Shown piece by piece: positions 1 through 12,535 of a stretch of DNA of 64,000 nt. Position 1 is the first letter of the stretch. Each line of letters opens with the position of its first letter. Source of the stretch: Heterocephalus glaber. Its lineage: Eukaryota > Chordata > Mammalia > Rodentia > Bathyergidae. The position numbers and the translations under genes were made by a program. Location: NCBI RefSeq assembly GCF_000247695.1, contig NW_004624805.1, positions 3,240,967 to 3,304,966 of the forward strand. The letters are read 5' to 3'. Below the pieces are notes generated by a model. The model made no database searches and was not told the DNA's origin. It worked only from the letters and a program-made list of their open reading frames with translations.

Positions 1-3000
1 TGCACATTGCAGAGTTTAGAGATAAAGAGATATCATGCTACAGCTTAGTCTTACGGTGTTAAGAATAACATGTAATTATATAGGCATTATAGGTGTATGA
101 AGACACACATATATATGTGCTTAAATGTATGTATTAAGAGAGAAAAAGGATAAAAGTCCATCAGTAGTAAAAATGTTAACATATTATGAAAGGAATTTTA
201 AATTTTCTACAAGTCTGAAATTACATAAAAATGTTCAGGCAATTTTCAGGATCACAAGAAAATAACTGATAGAACTGAGAGTAGTCTCTAGCCATCAATC
301 AATGGACTTATGACACATACTTCCACAGCAGGGCTGACTTCGATCTGTGATTTGTATTGTTAGCTTTGTTCAATGTTTTTATAATAACCCTGACCAAAAG
401 TGTAGCTGGAAGGTGGCATGGGAACTGCGAGCGCCCACACAAAGGGGAGGATTGCTGCAGTGCACACACTCACGGCAGACCCAGTAAACCGTCAGGCTCT
501 CACGGACCGGCCCTGTGGTCCCGCGTGATAAGCCACAGTTACCGAGTTACATGTTTGTCCCCTGATTGTGCTCTTACAATATGGGCTTGGAGAAAAGAAG
601 CCAGGTTCAAATACTTCTTTCGTCTGGTCCTGTCATGTCTTATTCACAGCCTCCCATGTGTAGGTAGGAGGCAAACCCTAGGAAATGGGGTGTATATTTG
701 TTAGAAGGAAGAGACTGAGGGGTGATTAGCTCTTTGCTGTATGGATTTTTTTTAAGGTTTTCTTAAATGTTCAGTATACACTTCCACTGAGGATTACCAC
801 GCTTTCGGTACCTTTAAAATATAGTTTAATTGATAGCCTCACCCATTCCTTAGTAGAGCGATCAGAGAGGACCAGGAGGTGTAATCCCAAGCTCCCACTT
901 TGCTGATGGACGGAGGCTGCCTTTGGGGCCAGCAGTTCTGAGGACGGATCTCTGGGTGACTGAAGAGGGTGCAGCGAGGGCTGGTGGGCTCTGTCTCGGG
1001 TAACGTGGGGCACGGGCACCTGGGGAATAGATGCCCATTTTATATCTCTCTAGAGGAATCACTGGTTCTTAATCCAGGACAGCCTCTGGGGCCTTTGGAA
1101 ATGTGGAGGCATTTTTTTCCATTGTATTTGGTTTTATGGTGGAGGCATCTCTGTCACAGGGACTTGGGTTGGTTTAGCATTTTGCAGGACAGCCAGGATG
1201 ACTCCACGTGTGGCAGCGCAGGGCTCACGTTTGCCACTCCGGCTTCCGAGTCTGTGACCATGGTGTGGTGCCTGTTTGATGTGACCCAGAGACTTTCCCC
1301 CCGGTGCCCAGAGGTCAGTGTTTGTCCCTTGGCAGTGTCTACTGGCAGAGTGGCCGGCCTGTTCTGTCCAGAAGGGGCAGGGGCCCCCGGGGGTGATGGC
1401 CTGACCTTCTCCCATCCCTCGCTTTGCTGCTGAGCAAAGCTGCCAGGCTGAGGGCTAGCTGCTGTGATGATCAAGTACTCTGACTGTTGTCCCGTCCCTG
1501 TTCGTGAAATCTAAGCCCTTACAGGGTACTGTAGCATGGTGGTTACGTCACTGGACCAGCGGTCTCTGCTCAACACTCAGAAGCCAGCACTCAGGAGGTG
1601 GAGTTGGGAGGAAGGAAGTCAGGTTTATTCGAGGGCCACGAGAAGCCGAGGGGAATGTCGTCCCAGAACACCTTGTTGGCATACTCTGGTGCCCAAAGGC
1701 CTTTCTAGGTAGGAAAAGGAGATGCAGCAGGCAGAGGCAAGAAGGCTACATGTGGGCAGGGTCTTCCTTCTCTGGCAGGCGCTGCACTCACTTTTGTTCT
1801 TCTCCTCTGCCTCCACATGGCAATTGACCTTGACCTCCCGGGACCTGTTACAAACATTGCACTTTGCTGCGCGTGAAACACCACAGCCGTTCACAGGCTT
1901 TGTGTTAATCGGTGCCCAGCTAGAGCTAGAGAGTGAAGAGGCACTTCGTGTTTCCAGTGCCCCCTGAACTGCCCGGATGTTCTGGGCTCTCTTACTCTAC
2001 AGAAAGACCATTCAGCAGGTAGTGTCTCAATCACTTAGGTAAGTGTTTCAGGATTTATGCCGGCAAAGACAGGGCAAGCGAAAGCCACCCTGCCAGGGCC
2101 AGCTTCTCATGGGCAGAGTAGGACTGTGCTGTGGAGGGTCTCCCAGGGGGTTCTGGTTGGTTTGTTGTTTTTTTTACTGTTCAGAGGTAGTTTAGTGATT
2201 CTATTTTCAAACACAGTATTTCCCATCGGTTTTTAAAAGCTGTTTACAAAGGTGTTATTTTTAGTTGATCTTTCCTCCTAGAATACGGGAAATGAAGAAT
2301 GGCAGGAAGCAAACTGTCACTCAGCCTTTAAACATACCGCTGGAACCTTTTTTAAAAATATCTTTACTTGTAAATTTCTGAGGAAAATTTAAAAATAAAA
2401 CAGTGATGAGAAAGCGATTTTCAACAGTCTGTAATTAGAACACAAAAAGAGTATCTTAACTTTTCCCAGCAGGAGTTGTGTGACATTGTGTGTCAATGCT
2501 TTTATATGTTCCCAGTTGAAATAATTTGGGAGAAGACAAGGTAATGATCATTATGCTGTGCAGGGCCCCGTTAATACCACTCTGGGTCTCAGGAGTTCGA
2601 GGCAGGGGTTGAAGATATACCTTTCAGGCCGGACTTCTTGACCAGTCTGATGAAGAAGCCAGTCCCATACTCCTCTGTGGGGCTTAAATAATTAATTAAA
2701 CTCCTTGGCACATGTCAATATTGAAAATATCGTAAAACAAAGTGCTGCTCACCATTAAAGACTGATCGCTGTCTTCTCACCCAAGCTGACTGTGCTGCCC
2801 GGGAAGCTGTTAGCAGCCAGTCTTCCTCATGCAGAATAGAGAGGTGGGATTCCAGTTATCTCTGGGCCTCGTCTTCCAAGAGGAAAGTGGTCAACCCCGC
2901 AGGCACATGTGTATCTGCCTACAGCCACCCTGACTCCAGAGGCAACTCAGACCTTCCGAAGCCGGGGAGAGGGGTTTTGACCACCCTGGAGGTAGAATGT

Positions 3001-3068
3001 AGTCCTTCCTGTGCTCTGCCATGGAGGCATTCCCAGCCCTTTTAAAGTTGTTTGTTTGTTTGTTTATT

Positions 3069-3330
3069 TGCAGTACCAGGGATTGAACCCAGGGCCTTCA
3101 CACTGAGATGCATCCCAGGTCCTTCTTTTAAATTTTGAGACAAAGTCTCTCTAGGTCACTAAGTTAGTTTCCCAGGCTGGGCTCAAACTTGCAATCTTGC
3201 CTCAGCCTGCCGGGGTACTGGGATTGCAGATATGCTTCAAGTAGGGGTCTCGGCCAGCCTTGAATTTGGCGATCTTCCTGCCTCAGTCCCCCAAGTATCT
3301 GGGATGGCAGTTCAACTAAAACTTTAATAT
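3069..3330 (-). repeat. Fused ID + B1-like SINE, reverse orientation
   Basis: Read on the + strand it begins with the reverse complement of an ID element (CCAGGGATTGAACCCAGGG, the inverted B-box). It continues into a 7SL-type segment with CCCAGGCTGGGCTCAAACTT and CCTCAGCCTGCC. This order matches the dimeric B1-dID type known in several rodent families. It is diverged, with no clean target duplication visible. Confidence 0.75.
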
Positions 3331-3454
3331 TTTAAAGGTTTTTCTTTAATTTAAAAATAAAGGGGAAAGGATTGTAATACTGGACACAAAAAGCATTATA
3401 AAAACACATGGTTTTTAAGAATAAGGACCAAGATACATCATGTAAAGGTACAAG

Positions 3455-3538
3455 TTCCCAATGAGAAATGTAAACGTATTATATGCCTGAAATGTACCAA
3501 TAAAAGAATTTAAGGAAAAAAATAAAATAAAATAAAAA
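3455..3538 (+). repeat. Repeat 3' tail ending in AATAAAAGAATTTAA and A-rich run
   Basis: The segment containing CCCAATGAGAAATGTAA and AATGTACCAATAAAAGAA is about 85% like the segment at 51782-51852. Both end in a simple A-rich run, so they are 3' ends of one dispersed retroposed family. I do not recognise the family name. Confidence 0.6.
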
Positions 3539-4541
3539 AGTGAAAAAGACATGGTTTGACTCACTACTAAATATGACCACTGAAAACAATCTGGAGCAGT
3601 GGAAGATTAAATTCCGTCTTCACTCCCTCCCTCGACCTCCTCTGACTCAGGCTGCAGAGGGGTGTCAGCCCTGCCTGTCTGGCCATGCTCTCCTGCCCCT
3701 CTGCTCCTGCCCCTTCCTGGCTACAAAGAAGACACTCAGAGGACCTGGGGACCCACAGGCGCAGAAGGAGAGAGAGACCTTTACTCTCTACCAGCTTTGG
3801 CCTCTTCCTGGAGAAGCCACTGTCAGGCATCTCCCTGTAGTTGGCCTCACACGAGAACCTCCCAGCCTCAGCAGAACATGTTTTTCTGGACCTGCAGTGC
3901 TGCCAGAAAAACTGAGTTGTCAGGTCCAGCTAAGTCCATCATCCCTGAAGCCATAGCAAGGAAGAAAACGAGAGCGTGTCCCTGCAGTGAGGGGAAGCTT
4001 AAGGCTCAGTGACACAAGGTTTGCCACTAACATGTGTCTTGGAAACAGTTGTGTGGTCATGGACATTCACAGACTCCATGAGTGGTGACATCGTGAGTTC
4101 ACGGTGACCTGCGGGCTCCATAGGACTGGCCTCTGGGTTTGTAAATGGCTTCCAGAGTAAACGCTTAGAAAACTTGGTTAAACCTAGCAAAAGTGAGACG
4201 TAGATAGACACTGAGATTTCTGCTAAAAACTCCTCTCTGGAGAGAACTTGCAAGTCAGGCTCCTTTGACTCCCCAGGGTGACACAGGGCTGTTCCCTTAC
4301 TGTGTGAGTTCGCTTCCTGGCTCCACATGTGACAGCTGTGTGTGGCTGTAGGTATACACACCTGCTCATGGGCGTCTGCCTCCCCAGTAGAAAACAAACT
4401 CCAAGCAGGTAGAACTCGGTGTGCTGTACTTTGTCTCATGGAAGAAAAGGACAGAATTGTGAGTTCAACAAACCTGTGTTGCAAGAATGAATGAGAACAT
4501 GACTACTAACCATTACACTTTCTTTTTGCTCTTTGTTTCAG

Positions 4542-4599
4542 TTGCAGAATTAAGAAAAATCTTTGAACCAAAGGAAAAAGAACGCTTAGAAATGAAAAG
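4542..4599 (+). CDS. SVIL: SVIL coding exon 1 of window (start codon exon)
   Basis: Acceptor is TTTGTTTCAG and donor AAAAG|GTAAGC. The ATG at 4592-4594 has a G at -3 and gives Met-Lys plus two bases of Arg3, joining the next exon as [10 protein letters not shown], the known supervillin N-terminus. The 50 bases before the ATG stay open in the same frame and would encode AELRKIFEPKEKERLE directly upstream of the Met. A form started in an earlier exon is therefore possible; I annotate the ATG at 4592 because it matches the reference start. Confidence 0.88.
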
Positions 4600-4714
4600 G
4601 TAAGCTATTCCTAGTGGGTCGCTAGGAAGACTTCGGCGAAGCAGTGCCCTGTTTTGTCGTCCCTTCATATTGATTTCCATGCCTCACGGTGCCCTTTTCG
4701 GATGTATTGCACAG

Positions 4715-4866
4715 AAAAGAAAGGATTGCCAGGCGCTTGGAAGGAATTGAGAATGACACCCAGCCGGTCCTCCTGCAGAGCTGCACGGGGCTGGTGACAC
4801 ACCGCCTGCTGGAGGAGGACATGCCCAGATACACACGCGCCTCCGACCCCGCCAGCCCCCGCTCCG
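4715..4866 (+). CDS. SVIL: SVIL coding exon 2 of window, residues 3-54
   Basis: Acceptor TATTGCACAG, donor CTCCG|GTGAGC. It encodes [20 protein letters not shown] and the conserved [10 protein letters not shown] segment. This is the start of the basic, mostly disordered N-terminus; in human supervillin about the first 174 residues bind myosin II and long MLCK. The intron before it is only 115 nt. The exon ends after the first base of Gly54, which the next exon completes as G-R-S-N-E-E-E. Confidence 0.96.
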
Positions 4867-7305
4867 GTGAGCCGCCCAGCACCACGCAGCCCACCAGGCT
4901 CCAGTGTCACTCACTTCTCACTTGCCGCCTCTCCAACCTAGCAGTAATGGAAATGAGAGTTTTGGAAGCACATTGTGTGTATATAATTTTTTAATAAATG
5001 CGCTTGTTAAACAGCCACAACAACCAATCAGCTCCACTCTGCCTCCCAGATGTGGGCCTCAGATGCACAACGGTAAGAAATGCAGTAGCTCCTCGGGCAC
5101 ACTGCTGGTTCGGATGACTGGCTGTGTCCCCCGTTCCGAGATCCCTCAAGGCAGGCTCTGTGTCTGTCTCTGCCCACAGTGTCTGCTGTCAGAGACTCTC
5201 GGACAGGCTTGTTGATAGACGAATGAAAGACACAGGTGCCCTGCAGCGGCCATAGTAGCTTAACCCTAATGCCCAGGTGCCCAGTAGAGGGAGAGTTAAA
5301 GGCAAAGCTGGACCTGCCTGAATAAGGGCCTTACTCTGTTTATACAGTAAAGTGTCCTATTTAAATTCTTTTAGTGTAGATAGTTTGAATATATTACATG
5401 TTGATTTCATACTAAACAGCATGTTGCACATGACCTCGCTTTTCCTTGATGGCAGTCGCCATCAGGAACCCCAGATACTCAGCGTGGCCTCCAGGAGGTG
5501 GCATGGTCAGGACTGATGTTCCACCCCATCTCTGGCTCTGAGGCACTGTACTGCTGCTTCTATGGCCAGTGTTTTCCAATTTCCCGCTCAAACAGGACTG
5601 TTGGCTTTGTGTCACCCTGCTATCCACTGTTTGTGTTTACAGTTTCTAATTTTCTGTGGCCAGAAACCTGGAGAACTAAGGTTTATTTTAATGATGTAAA
5701 TGGAGAATCAAGAAGAGTCAGATGAGAATACCAAAATTCATAGCCAGAAACAAGTCCTGGTATATATAAAATGTTCACTGTGTAGTGTATGATAGCTTAA
5801 GCCTCATATATCAGAGAGAAAACGAAGAGCTGCTTAATGAAATAGTACCGGGGAAATGCATCAGTGAGGGGGTGATGGAGGTAATGCACCCTCTTTCCAC
5901 TTCATGCCTGAACCAAAGATAAGACCAGTTATTCATGAGATTGTTTTAAAGAAAATGTTTGGAAACATGAGAACATAGAATGGGAAAGGGCTTTCATGGC
6001 ACAGAAACAGTTGAAGAAATCGCCAGATGATCAGGTCAGTTGACATTACATCTGCCCTGTAGAGGACATCTTACAAACACATAGATGTCACAACAAAATT
6101 CAACAGCAAGGGAGCTGGGGATTTAGCTCAGTAATGCCACCGCCTGCCCTGTAAGCGCAAGGCCCTGAGTTTGAACACCGGTACCAAAAAACCCCAAAAC
6201 ATTCCAGTAGGGCAAACAGCAAGCGAGTTCAGAAATACCCATGAAGATGACAAAGGGCTAATATTCCCATACAAGTTTATGTGAGCTAATAAAAACAGCA
6301 CTATGAATCAGCATTACATAGAGTAATAAGCTCAAGCAGACATTTCCTAGAAGAAATGTCCAATAAAATAAGTGAGAAAATGCATATATTCTTTTTTGCT
6401 GATGATGACTGGCAATTTTTTGAAAAAAGGAACACTCAATAGTTGTGAGGAAGCATCTGTAAATGATGTGCCCTTTGACAAACCAATTCAACTCGTGTGT
6501 GTCTACTGTGATAGTGTGAGAAAATCACACTGATGGACGTTAGAACCACTCCCAGCATTATAGCAAGGGTTACATTAATTATGGAATACCTATGGGATAG
6601 AATATTGTGCAGCTTTAAAATATTATCTTCAAAATAAGATTTCCAAATATAAGAAAATATTTTATATAAAACTTTAATAACATTAAATATTTCCTATAGA
6701 AAAAAGAAGAAATGAACTACACAAAAGACCAAGAGGAATAGATGGAGTATATAAAACTGTCAGCTCTCTAGTGTATACGATGACTGGTGTTTTCATGTTA
6801 GACATTTTCTACATCATCTATGTGTGCTTCAGTTAGAAGAAGCCTCATATGTGTATGTATACATACATATATACATAAAATATCAGATCCTGTAGAACTA
6901 CAAACCACGACAGACCACTTTGCAAATTGTAGCTGTTCCAGTATCTGTCTTTTCTACCAGACTCTGAACTTGTCCTTTGACCTCACATGTGAAGTATAAA
7001 ACAAAAGCAAACAAAGAAGAGAAAGAAGGGGAAATAAGCCTACAGCAAGGGTGGAGGCACTGTGGGCTACCAGCGGCTGGGCTGGGCTGGGCTCCACACA
7101 GCTCCGGAGCAGCAGCTCTGGCCTTCGCCCTGGCCCTGCAGACCCGAGCTGGCCCGGTGGCCCTTAGATCCATTAGGTGGTGCCCCAAGGTGACAGATGG
7201 CCTCAGCCTGGTGCAAGGTGCGTACCGGGGAGCGTGGTCACCCGAGTGAACGTGGTAAGTGCCTTCGTCAGGACTCTGTGCATTCTCCCTGTGCTCTTCT
7301 TGCAG
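4867..7305 (+). other. Intron between exons at 4715 and 7306
   Basis: Mostly unique AT-rich sequence with one forward ID SINE at 6112-6200 and a TA-rich microsatellite-like stretch near 6850-6880. A repeated GCTGGGCTGGGCTGG motif near 7078 is the only other low-complexity feature. No supported exon. Confidence 0.7.
6112..6200 (+). repeat. ID-family SINE, forward
   Basis: Contains GGGGATTTAGCTCAGTAATG, CCACCGCCTGCCCTG and a decayed B-box, followed by GGTACC and A-rich sequence. It belongs to the CCGCCTGCC subtype also seen at 20449, 42772, 51527 and 58580. Confidence 0.85.
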
Positions 7306-7957
7306 GGCGATCGAACGAAGAGGAAGAAAGTTCCGGCTCTTCTTTAGAAAAGCAGACTCGATCTAAGTACTGCAGGGGAAGCTCAGCCATCCATGGTGAC
7401 CCTTCCTGTCACCCAGGCATCATGGACCCCCATGGTCAGGAGTCCAAAGCCGAGAGGATTGCAAGGTACAAAGCGGAGAGGAGACGACAGCTGGCCGAGA
7501 AGTACGGGCTCACTGTGGACCCCGAGGAGGACGCTGAGTGCCTGTCCCGCTACCCCAAGTCCAGGAAGGGCCCCGATGCTGCCGAGAAACGGGCAGGAGA
7601 AGCCGACCAGCAAGAAGAGTCCAGCAAAGACTCGAGCTCTGCCTACTCCAGGCCTGAGATCGTGGGGCCTAGGGCCTGTGTGGTCGGACCCGAGCACTGC
7701 GCCCCGCTCCACGCCCGGGACCCTTCTGACGAGGAGGCAGCTCTCGACCTGGAAAACCAAAGACGAGAGAGGCGGCTGAGCGCCACCCGGCCAGCCCACG
7801 ACCCGACCCCGACGGCTGAGAGCCCCCCGTCCTCGTTCTCTAGGCGCGGCTGCCCCTTCACTGAAGTGCCAAGGTCCCCGAAGCAAACCCACAGCCCCTC
7901 ACTTCGGCAGTCGCCCTCCCCAAGCCACGCCGCGGGGGGCCCGGAGCCGCGGTCCAG
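7306..7957 (+). CDS. SVIL: SVIL coding exon 3 of window, residues 54-271
   Basis: Acceptor CTTCTTGCAG, donor GGTCCAG|GTAAGC. The exon encodes [20 protein letters not shown] and then the charged helix [19 protein letters not shown] at about residues 103-121, which echoes [12 protein letters not shown] at the N-terminus. The rest is Ser/Pro/Arg-rich and probably disordered, with the conserved [10 protein letters not shown] near the end. The second half is markedly GC-rich compared with the flanking introns. It ends in phase 2 (AG|). It can join either the muscle exon at 16131 or the exon at 18185, which both begin with the A that completes Arg. Confidence 0.96.
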
Positions 7958-8507
7958 GTAAGCACGGGCACTGCCCAGCCTGACCCGAGATACCGGGCTT
8001 GGGTTTCTCTCGGCCTGGGTGTGGTCGAGTTTGTCTGTGGGTATTCTGCGCAGGCCCGCGTCCCAGGAAGTCATCCGGGCCTGCGGGTAATTTCCACAGT
8101 ATTAAACAGGCTCTACCCAGGCAAGAGAGTTAACCTTCTTTAGATGTGTTTCTTGTGTGTTTTATGAACATAAACTAAACAGGAGTAATGGAGACACTTT
8201 TGTGGATGCCCCGTGCCGGGACCCTTCTTTTTACTATGTTTCTCGCCTGCCTTTCATGACTTATTTTTGTCTGTTTTTATGTCATCATACCCAAGACTTG
8301 AGATTTAGAGTGACTCCTTTGGTTGTTGATGCTTAGAATCACAAATAACAGGGGTCGCACTGGCCATGGTAGGGCTGAGTGAGGGTACAGGGTGTGACTG
8401 TAATACACACTGAATATAACCCTGCCACAGTTACACAAGCACATAAAGACACCAAGGGGTAGTTGTGTGTAAGGGCACCATATCGCAAAGGCCAGCGTGT
8501 TGATGGG

Positions 8508-8610
8508 CACAGCGGTGCCACCTGTTCTCCCAGCGGCTCAGGACACTGAGGCAAGAGGCTCAGGAGTTCAAGGCCAGCCTGGGCAATTCAGCGGGACCCT
8601 CTTAAAACAG
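8508..8610 (+). repeat. B1-like (7SL-derived) SINE fragment, forward
   Basis: Shows TTCAAGGCCAGCCTGGGCAA, typical of the 7SL-derived B1 right half, after CTCAGGACACTGAGGCAAGA. Only part of a monomer is recognisable. Confidence 0.7.
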
Positions 8611-8949
8611 TCAGCAGGAAGAGAAGTAGCAGGATCCACCAAAGACAAGAGCAGTCCCCATTCGGAATGACTGGAAGAGACAGAAAGAAAGTCAAATGCC
8701 AGGAGAGAATATGTTTCCAAACAAATTGAAAAATGTGCTGGTCATATCTAAAGAGCAATTTACTCAAACATCCGGCTTAGAGGCAAGCAGGGACTGGGAC
8801 TGGGTAAATGAAATACTGTAGAGGACAGGCCTGTATCGTGAGGACCCTTGTCTCAGCCTTGAGACGTAACCACTTGAAATTGAAGGACTGTGACCTTTGT
8901 TTCCTATTTTGAAAGGAGGCCTTTTGTTTGGGAAATTCTCATTTCACAG

Positions 8950-9186
8950 TGGAAATAGTGTTCTGGGTTTAGTTATTCTGTATCAAAGGAAATCCTTTAT
9001 GTGTTTTGTGAGGAGGACAAAGAAACCTAACAGGTTCCAGTTTAAAAAGAATATAACAAGTGTACAGTTACCATCTGTTAAAAAGGAAAAAGGAGCATCT
9101 AATTTCAGATTGCCACATGATGATAGCAGTCCATTACCACGCCATGCAGGTTTGCCACCTAGACTTCATGGATACAAAGAATCTCA
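8950..9186 (+). CDS. Candidate unlisted SVIL cassette exon (79 codons, phase 2-2)
   Basis: Seen: an acceptor-like CTCATTTCACAG at 8938-8949, an open frame with no stop, and a donor CTCA|GTAAGA at 9186/9187. The length is 237 nt (79 codons). In the open frame it starts and ends in phase 2, exactly what an exon between 7306-7957 and 16131-16985 needs. It encodes basic and Pro/Ser-rich sequence such as KKNITSVQLPSVKKEKG and SPLPRHAGLPPRLHG. Inner acceptors at 9012 and 9033 also fit the phase. I do not remember this peptide from supervillin, so a real alternative exon, a decayed exon or chance are all open. Codon use is AT-rich, unlike the neighbouring exons. Confidence 0.35.
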
Positions 9187-9276
9187 GTAAGATTTTAAGT
9201 CAGCTGTAATGAAAATTTTGTTGAATATTCCAAGTAAAAAGGTCACTTGATAACTTTGTTTTAAGATTTGAAAATG

Positions 9277-9282
<6 letters not shown>

Positions 9283-9315
<33 letters not shown>
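9283..9315. repeat. (GT)n microsatellite
   Basis: About 16 uninterrupted GT units. Confidence 0.95.
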
Positions 9316-9316
<1 letters not shown>

Positions 9317-12300
9317 CTGAGGGAAAGCATCATTACCTTAGCTAAGGAGCAGCCGGTAGTCATTTCTCACAGGTTTTTGAAAAGCTGTGCTATCTAAAAG
9401 TTTTGGTGACCCACTTAGCTTTACTTTCATGAACAGTGGATGGAAAGGATTCGGAACTTGTAAATGCACTTGCTTTATTTTATGAAGCCAATCCAAGGTG
9501 TGCAGTTGTATGAGTCACAGGCAAAGAAACACAAATCATGACTGATACATTAGGAAAATGCCTGGGACCCATTTACATAAGGAGGATGGAAAATAAAGTG
9601 TGACAAGTATGAGATTTTCAAAACTTAAAATTGTATTTTGTGATGAGTATTGATTCAGCTTGCAAAGATGGCGCTAAAATGGATTAACATTCTGCTTAGA
9701 TGTCCTTTATCTAGAGCCAGGAAATTCAAATTTCAGAAAGTCATTCTTGTATGGTTTCCATCTGAAAGGAAGACAAACAGTAAAAACTACTTTATAACTT
9801 AAAACGGTAACAAAAGAAACCTTGGTGACCTAAACAACCGTAGAACAAAACAATAATGTCATCTGGCATGGAAATATGTAGCAGAAAAGTTCAACACAAT
9901 TAAGGGTGGGGCATGGCTACCGATAAAATAACAAAGCAATCCTGATGCTGCGTTTTTTTGTGGATTTGTTGTCCTCAGAAGTGGAATCTCTTTCTTACTT
10001 CTGTACTTTCTCATAACCTAGTTCTGTCCAGTTACTTCGCTGCTAAATCTCTGAACTCTCTCACTTCCATTTTATTATTTTATTTCCTGCTCACTTGCAA
10101 GGACCTGTTTTCTTTCATTAATTAAATACCAATGCACCCCTCATGGATCCAACCTGGAAGTTCAGGGACACCATAGGTGGATACCCAAGCTCGGAGGCAC
10201 CCTCTGTCCTGCAACATCATACACACTTGTGTGTGGGTACTTATCATTAGTTCTTATACTTCATTGTGTTTTTCTACTTTTAAATCGCTACCAGTTAAAT
10301 AACAGTTGTTAAGGCAATATTTGAATTTATTTGGAAAAATGAATTTATTTGGAATTATTTAGTATTCCATTTATATAATAAATTGATTTTTTTAAAAATT
10401 AATTAATGCTTGCTGGATAGACGTTGCAGGGTTTTCAGCTCAGAAATCCTGTTACTAGTTGTGCAGGAATTCAGATGAACACATTGTTCAAAACAAAAAA
10501 ACCTAGGAATATTCATTGTAGCCAAATGGAGCAGCCTAAGGCAATCCCCAATATGACACCTCCAACCCTTCCAAATCTTCTCAGACCTTGCTTTCTGGAG
10601 AGATGGTGTCACTAAGATAAACCATTCTTTGTAAATTCAGCCGCTAAGGATTATTTGTTTTTAAAAATCTGAACTGCTACTCCTAGAAATCTTGAATCCC
10701 AAAACTCTTTGAAATCGCTATTTTGTGCAACTCTTATTTTAGAAAAAGGGGGGACAAACAGGAAATGCACCATATTTGTTACTTCTGTGGTGGAGAAAGT
10801 TCCTGCCTGGGATCCCCAGCTGCTGTTTGCGGGTGTCACCTGTCACCAAGAATCACGCCTTGATTCTAGAGAGGGACTCGCTGTAGAACACCTTTGTTCC
10901 TTATTTCTTCCTAACTGCTGCAACCCCCACCGCTCCTTCTTTCTCTTAGTAAATCATGTCACTAGTGGCCAGAACGTGGGTGCAGGGGTTTGGTGGAGAG
11001 CAGATGCTGAAGGTGACCTCGGGACGGTTGCCTTTGGTGGATGTTGCTGGGGGAGCTGCATTTGGATGTCAGGAATGTGTAGATCCGGGTTCCTCTCGCC
11101 TAAAGATTTTGTTGCCAGAGTGATGCCTGAGTGCCCTTTATGACCCTCAGGGCTTATTAACTCAATGTGATGCAGACTAGGAGCTCATGAACATTTGCCA
11201 AATGAACATGGTTAGCATCTGTCTGTCACACCAGCTGCGATATTCAGTGATAAGAGGAAAATGTGGATCAGCGCAGGAAGATGTAGCAGGGTCCCTTCAG
11301 AATGAAGCTCGCAGGCTGCACTGTAATTTGCAGATTGAGTGCTGAGAAAGACAGGCGTTGGCTAGGTGCTTGTCGCTTATTTCTGATGGCATCTGCCCAA
11401 CTCCTGATGAGAAGTTTGAGTCTAAAATCAGCTCCAGTGCCTCAGGCTCCCATAGTTCTGTGTCGGGCAATGACAGGGACATGCACGGGAGAGCACAGTG
11501 CACGGCCTGCAGCCTCCTGGCTCAGCTTTTTAACATTTAATTCTGTTCTCACTAGTAAGTGGTGATTCCTATTCATTGACTTAAATATGAATACATCTCC
11601 CAAAATGTCACCTGCTACCTATAGTAGCTAAAACTTTAAGTGTGTACCAGACGTTAAATGTAAAATTTTGCTCTTGTGCATTTGTACCCCTGTGCGTGTA
11701 CGACAAGCAGCATTTTTTTTCCTAAACAGGCAACTCTCAGTAAATTAACTGTTAATTTTAATGAGATTCAGGCTTTGTGTAGTGGGAGCTGGACACCCAC
11801 ATGGTGGAGCTAATTTTACTGCTCTAGATGTGACTGTGCCCTGTGGCAGGAAGTACATTTTTGCCTGTTGACTCTTAGGAGTCATCGCGAGTGAAAGGCT
11901 GTCATTATGTACGTGGGGTGCTACCCTGGAGCAACAACTGCTGGCTTTTATGAAGATCAGTGGAGCCCTCTTACTTCCTCTGAAGAGAATTCTCTGCCCA
12001 CACTCGCCACATCAGAAACCATTCTGGTCCACCTGAAGCCGCCGCTTCCTTGTTCTGGTCTCAGGGCTCCCTGTAATCCCATCCTAGACAGGTTGGCCCT
12101 GCCCTCGGCAAACTGGCTTGCCCAAGACCTCACAGAATAAGTGCTCTCCGTTGGAGGACTTCAGACTCCTGGAACCAGAAGTTACCCTGGAGATTATTTT
12201 AAGAATCTATTTTATACATTTAAAAAAATGAAAGCTCTAAACAGTAACTTGATGGAGGCCATGGAACTGCTCTCATAAAACCCACATCATCATTCACCAT

Positions 12301-12379
12301 CCATCCATTCACTCCGTCTCTGAAGCAGGGCTCCTTCCACTGCACTCTTTTTATTTTAATCTGTGTCACTTTGTAGCAG

Positions 12380-12535
12380 CCAGAAAGCACAGGAAGAGGA
12401 GGGGCCAGGGTCCCAATATGGACTCTAAGGCCACGCCTCCAGTGACCTAACTTCCTTCCACTCACCTCCACCTGCCGGGTGGAGCTGCAGGCTCTAAGAC
12501 CTGGGCCTTTGGGAGTCACTTCCAAACCACACCAG
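12380..12535 (+). repeat. Partial copy of an LTR-like dispersed repeat, forward
   Basis: The run GAAGAGGAGGGGCCAGGGTC, then GGCCACGCCTCCAGTGACC and CTTCCTTCCACT, matches the internal part of the copy at 37969-38340. Both ends are lost. Confidence 0.6.

Larger units (their letters stand above)
1..4541 (+). other. Upstream intron or 5' flank of SVIL
   Basis: AT-rich at the left end, with a moderately GC-rich patch near 900-1450. No open frame here has convincing splice sites in a phase that fits the first coding exon. A fused ID/B1 SINE in reverse orientation lies at 3069-3330, and a polyadenylated repeat tail at 3455-3538. No CpG-island promoter was recognised, so the true SVIL promoters are probably further upstream. 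Confidence 0.6.
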
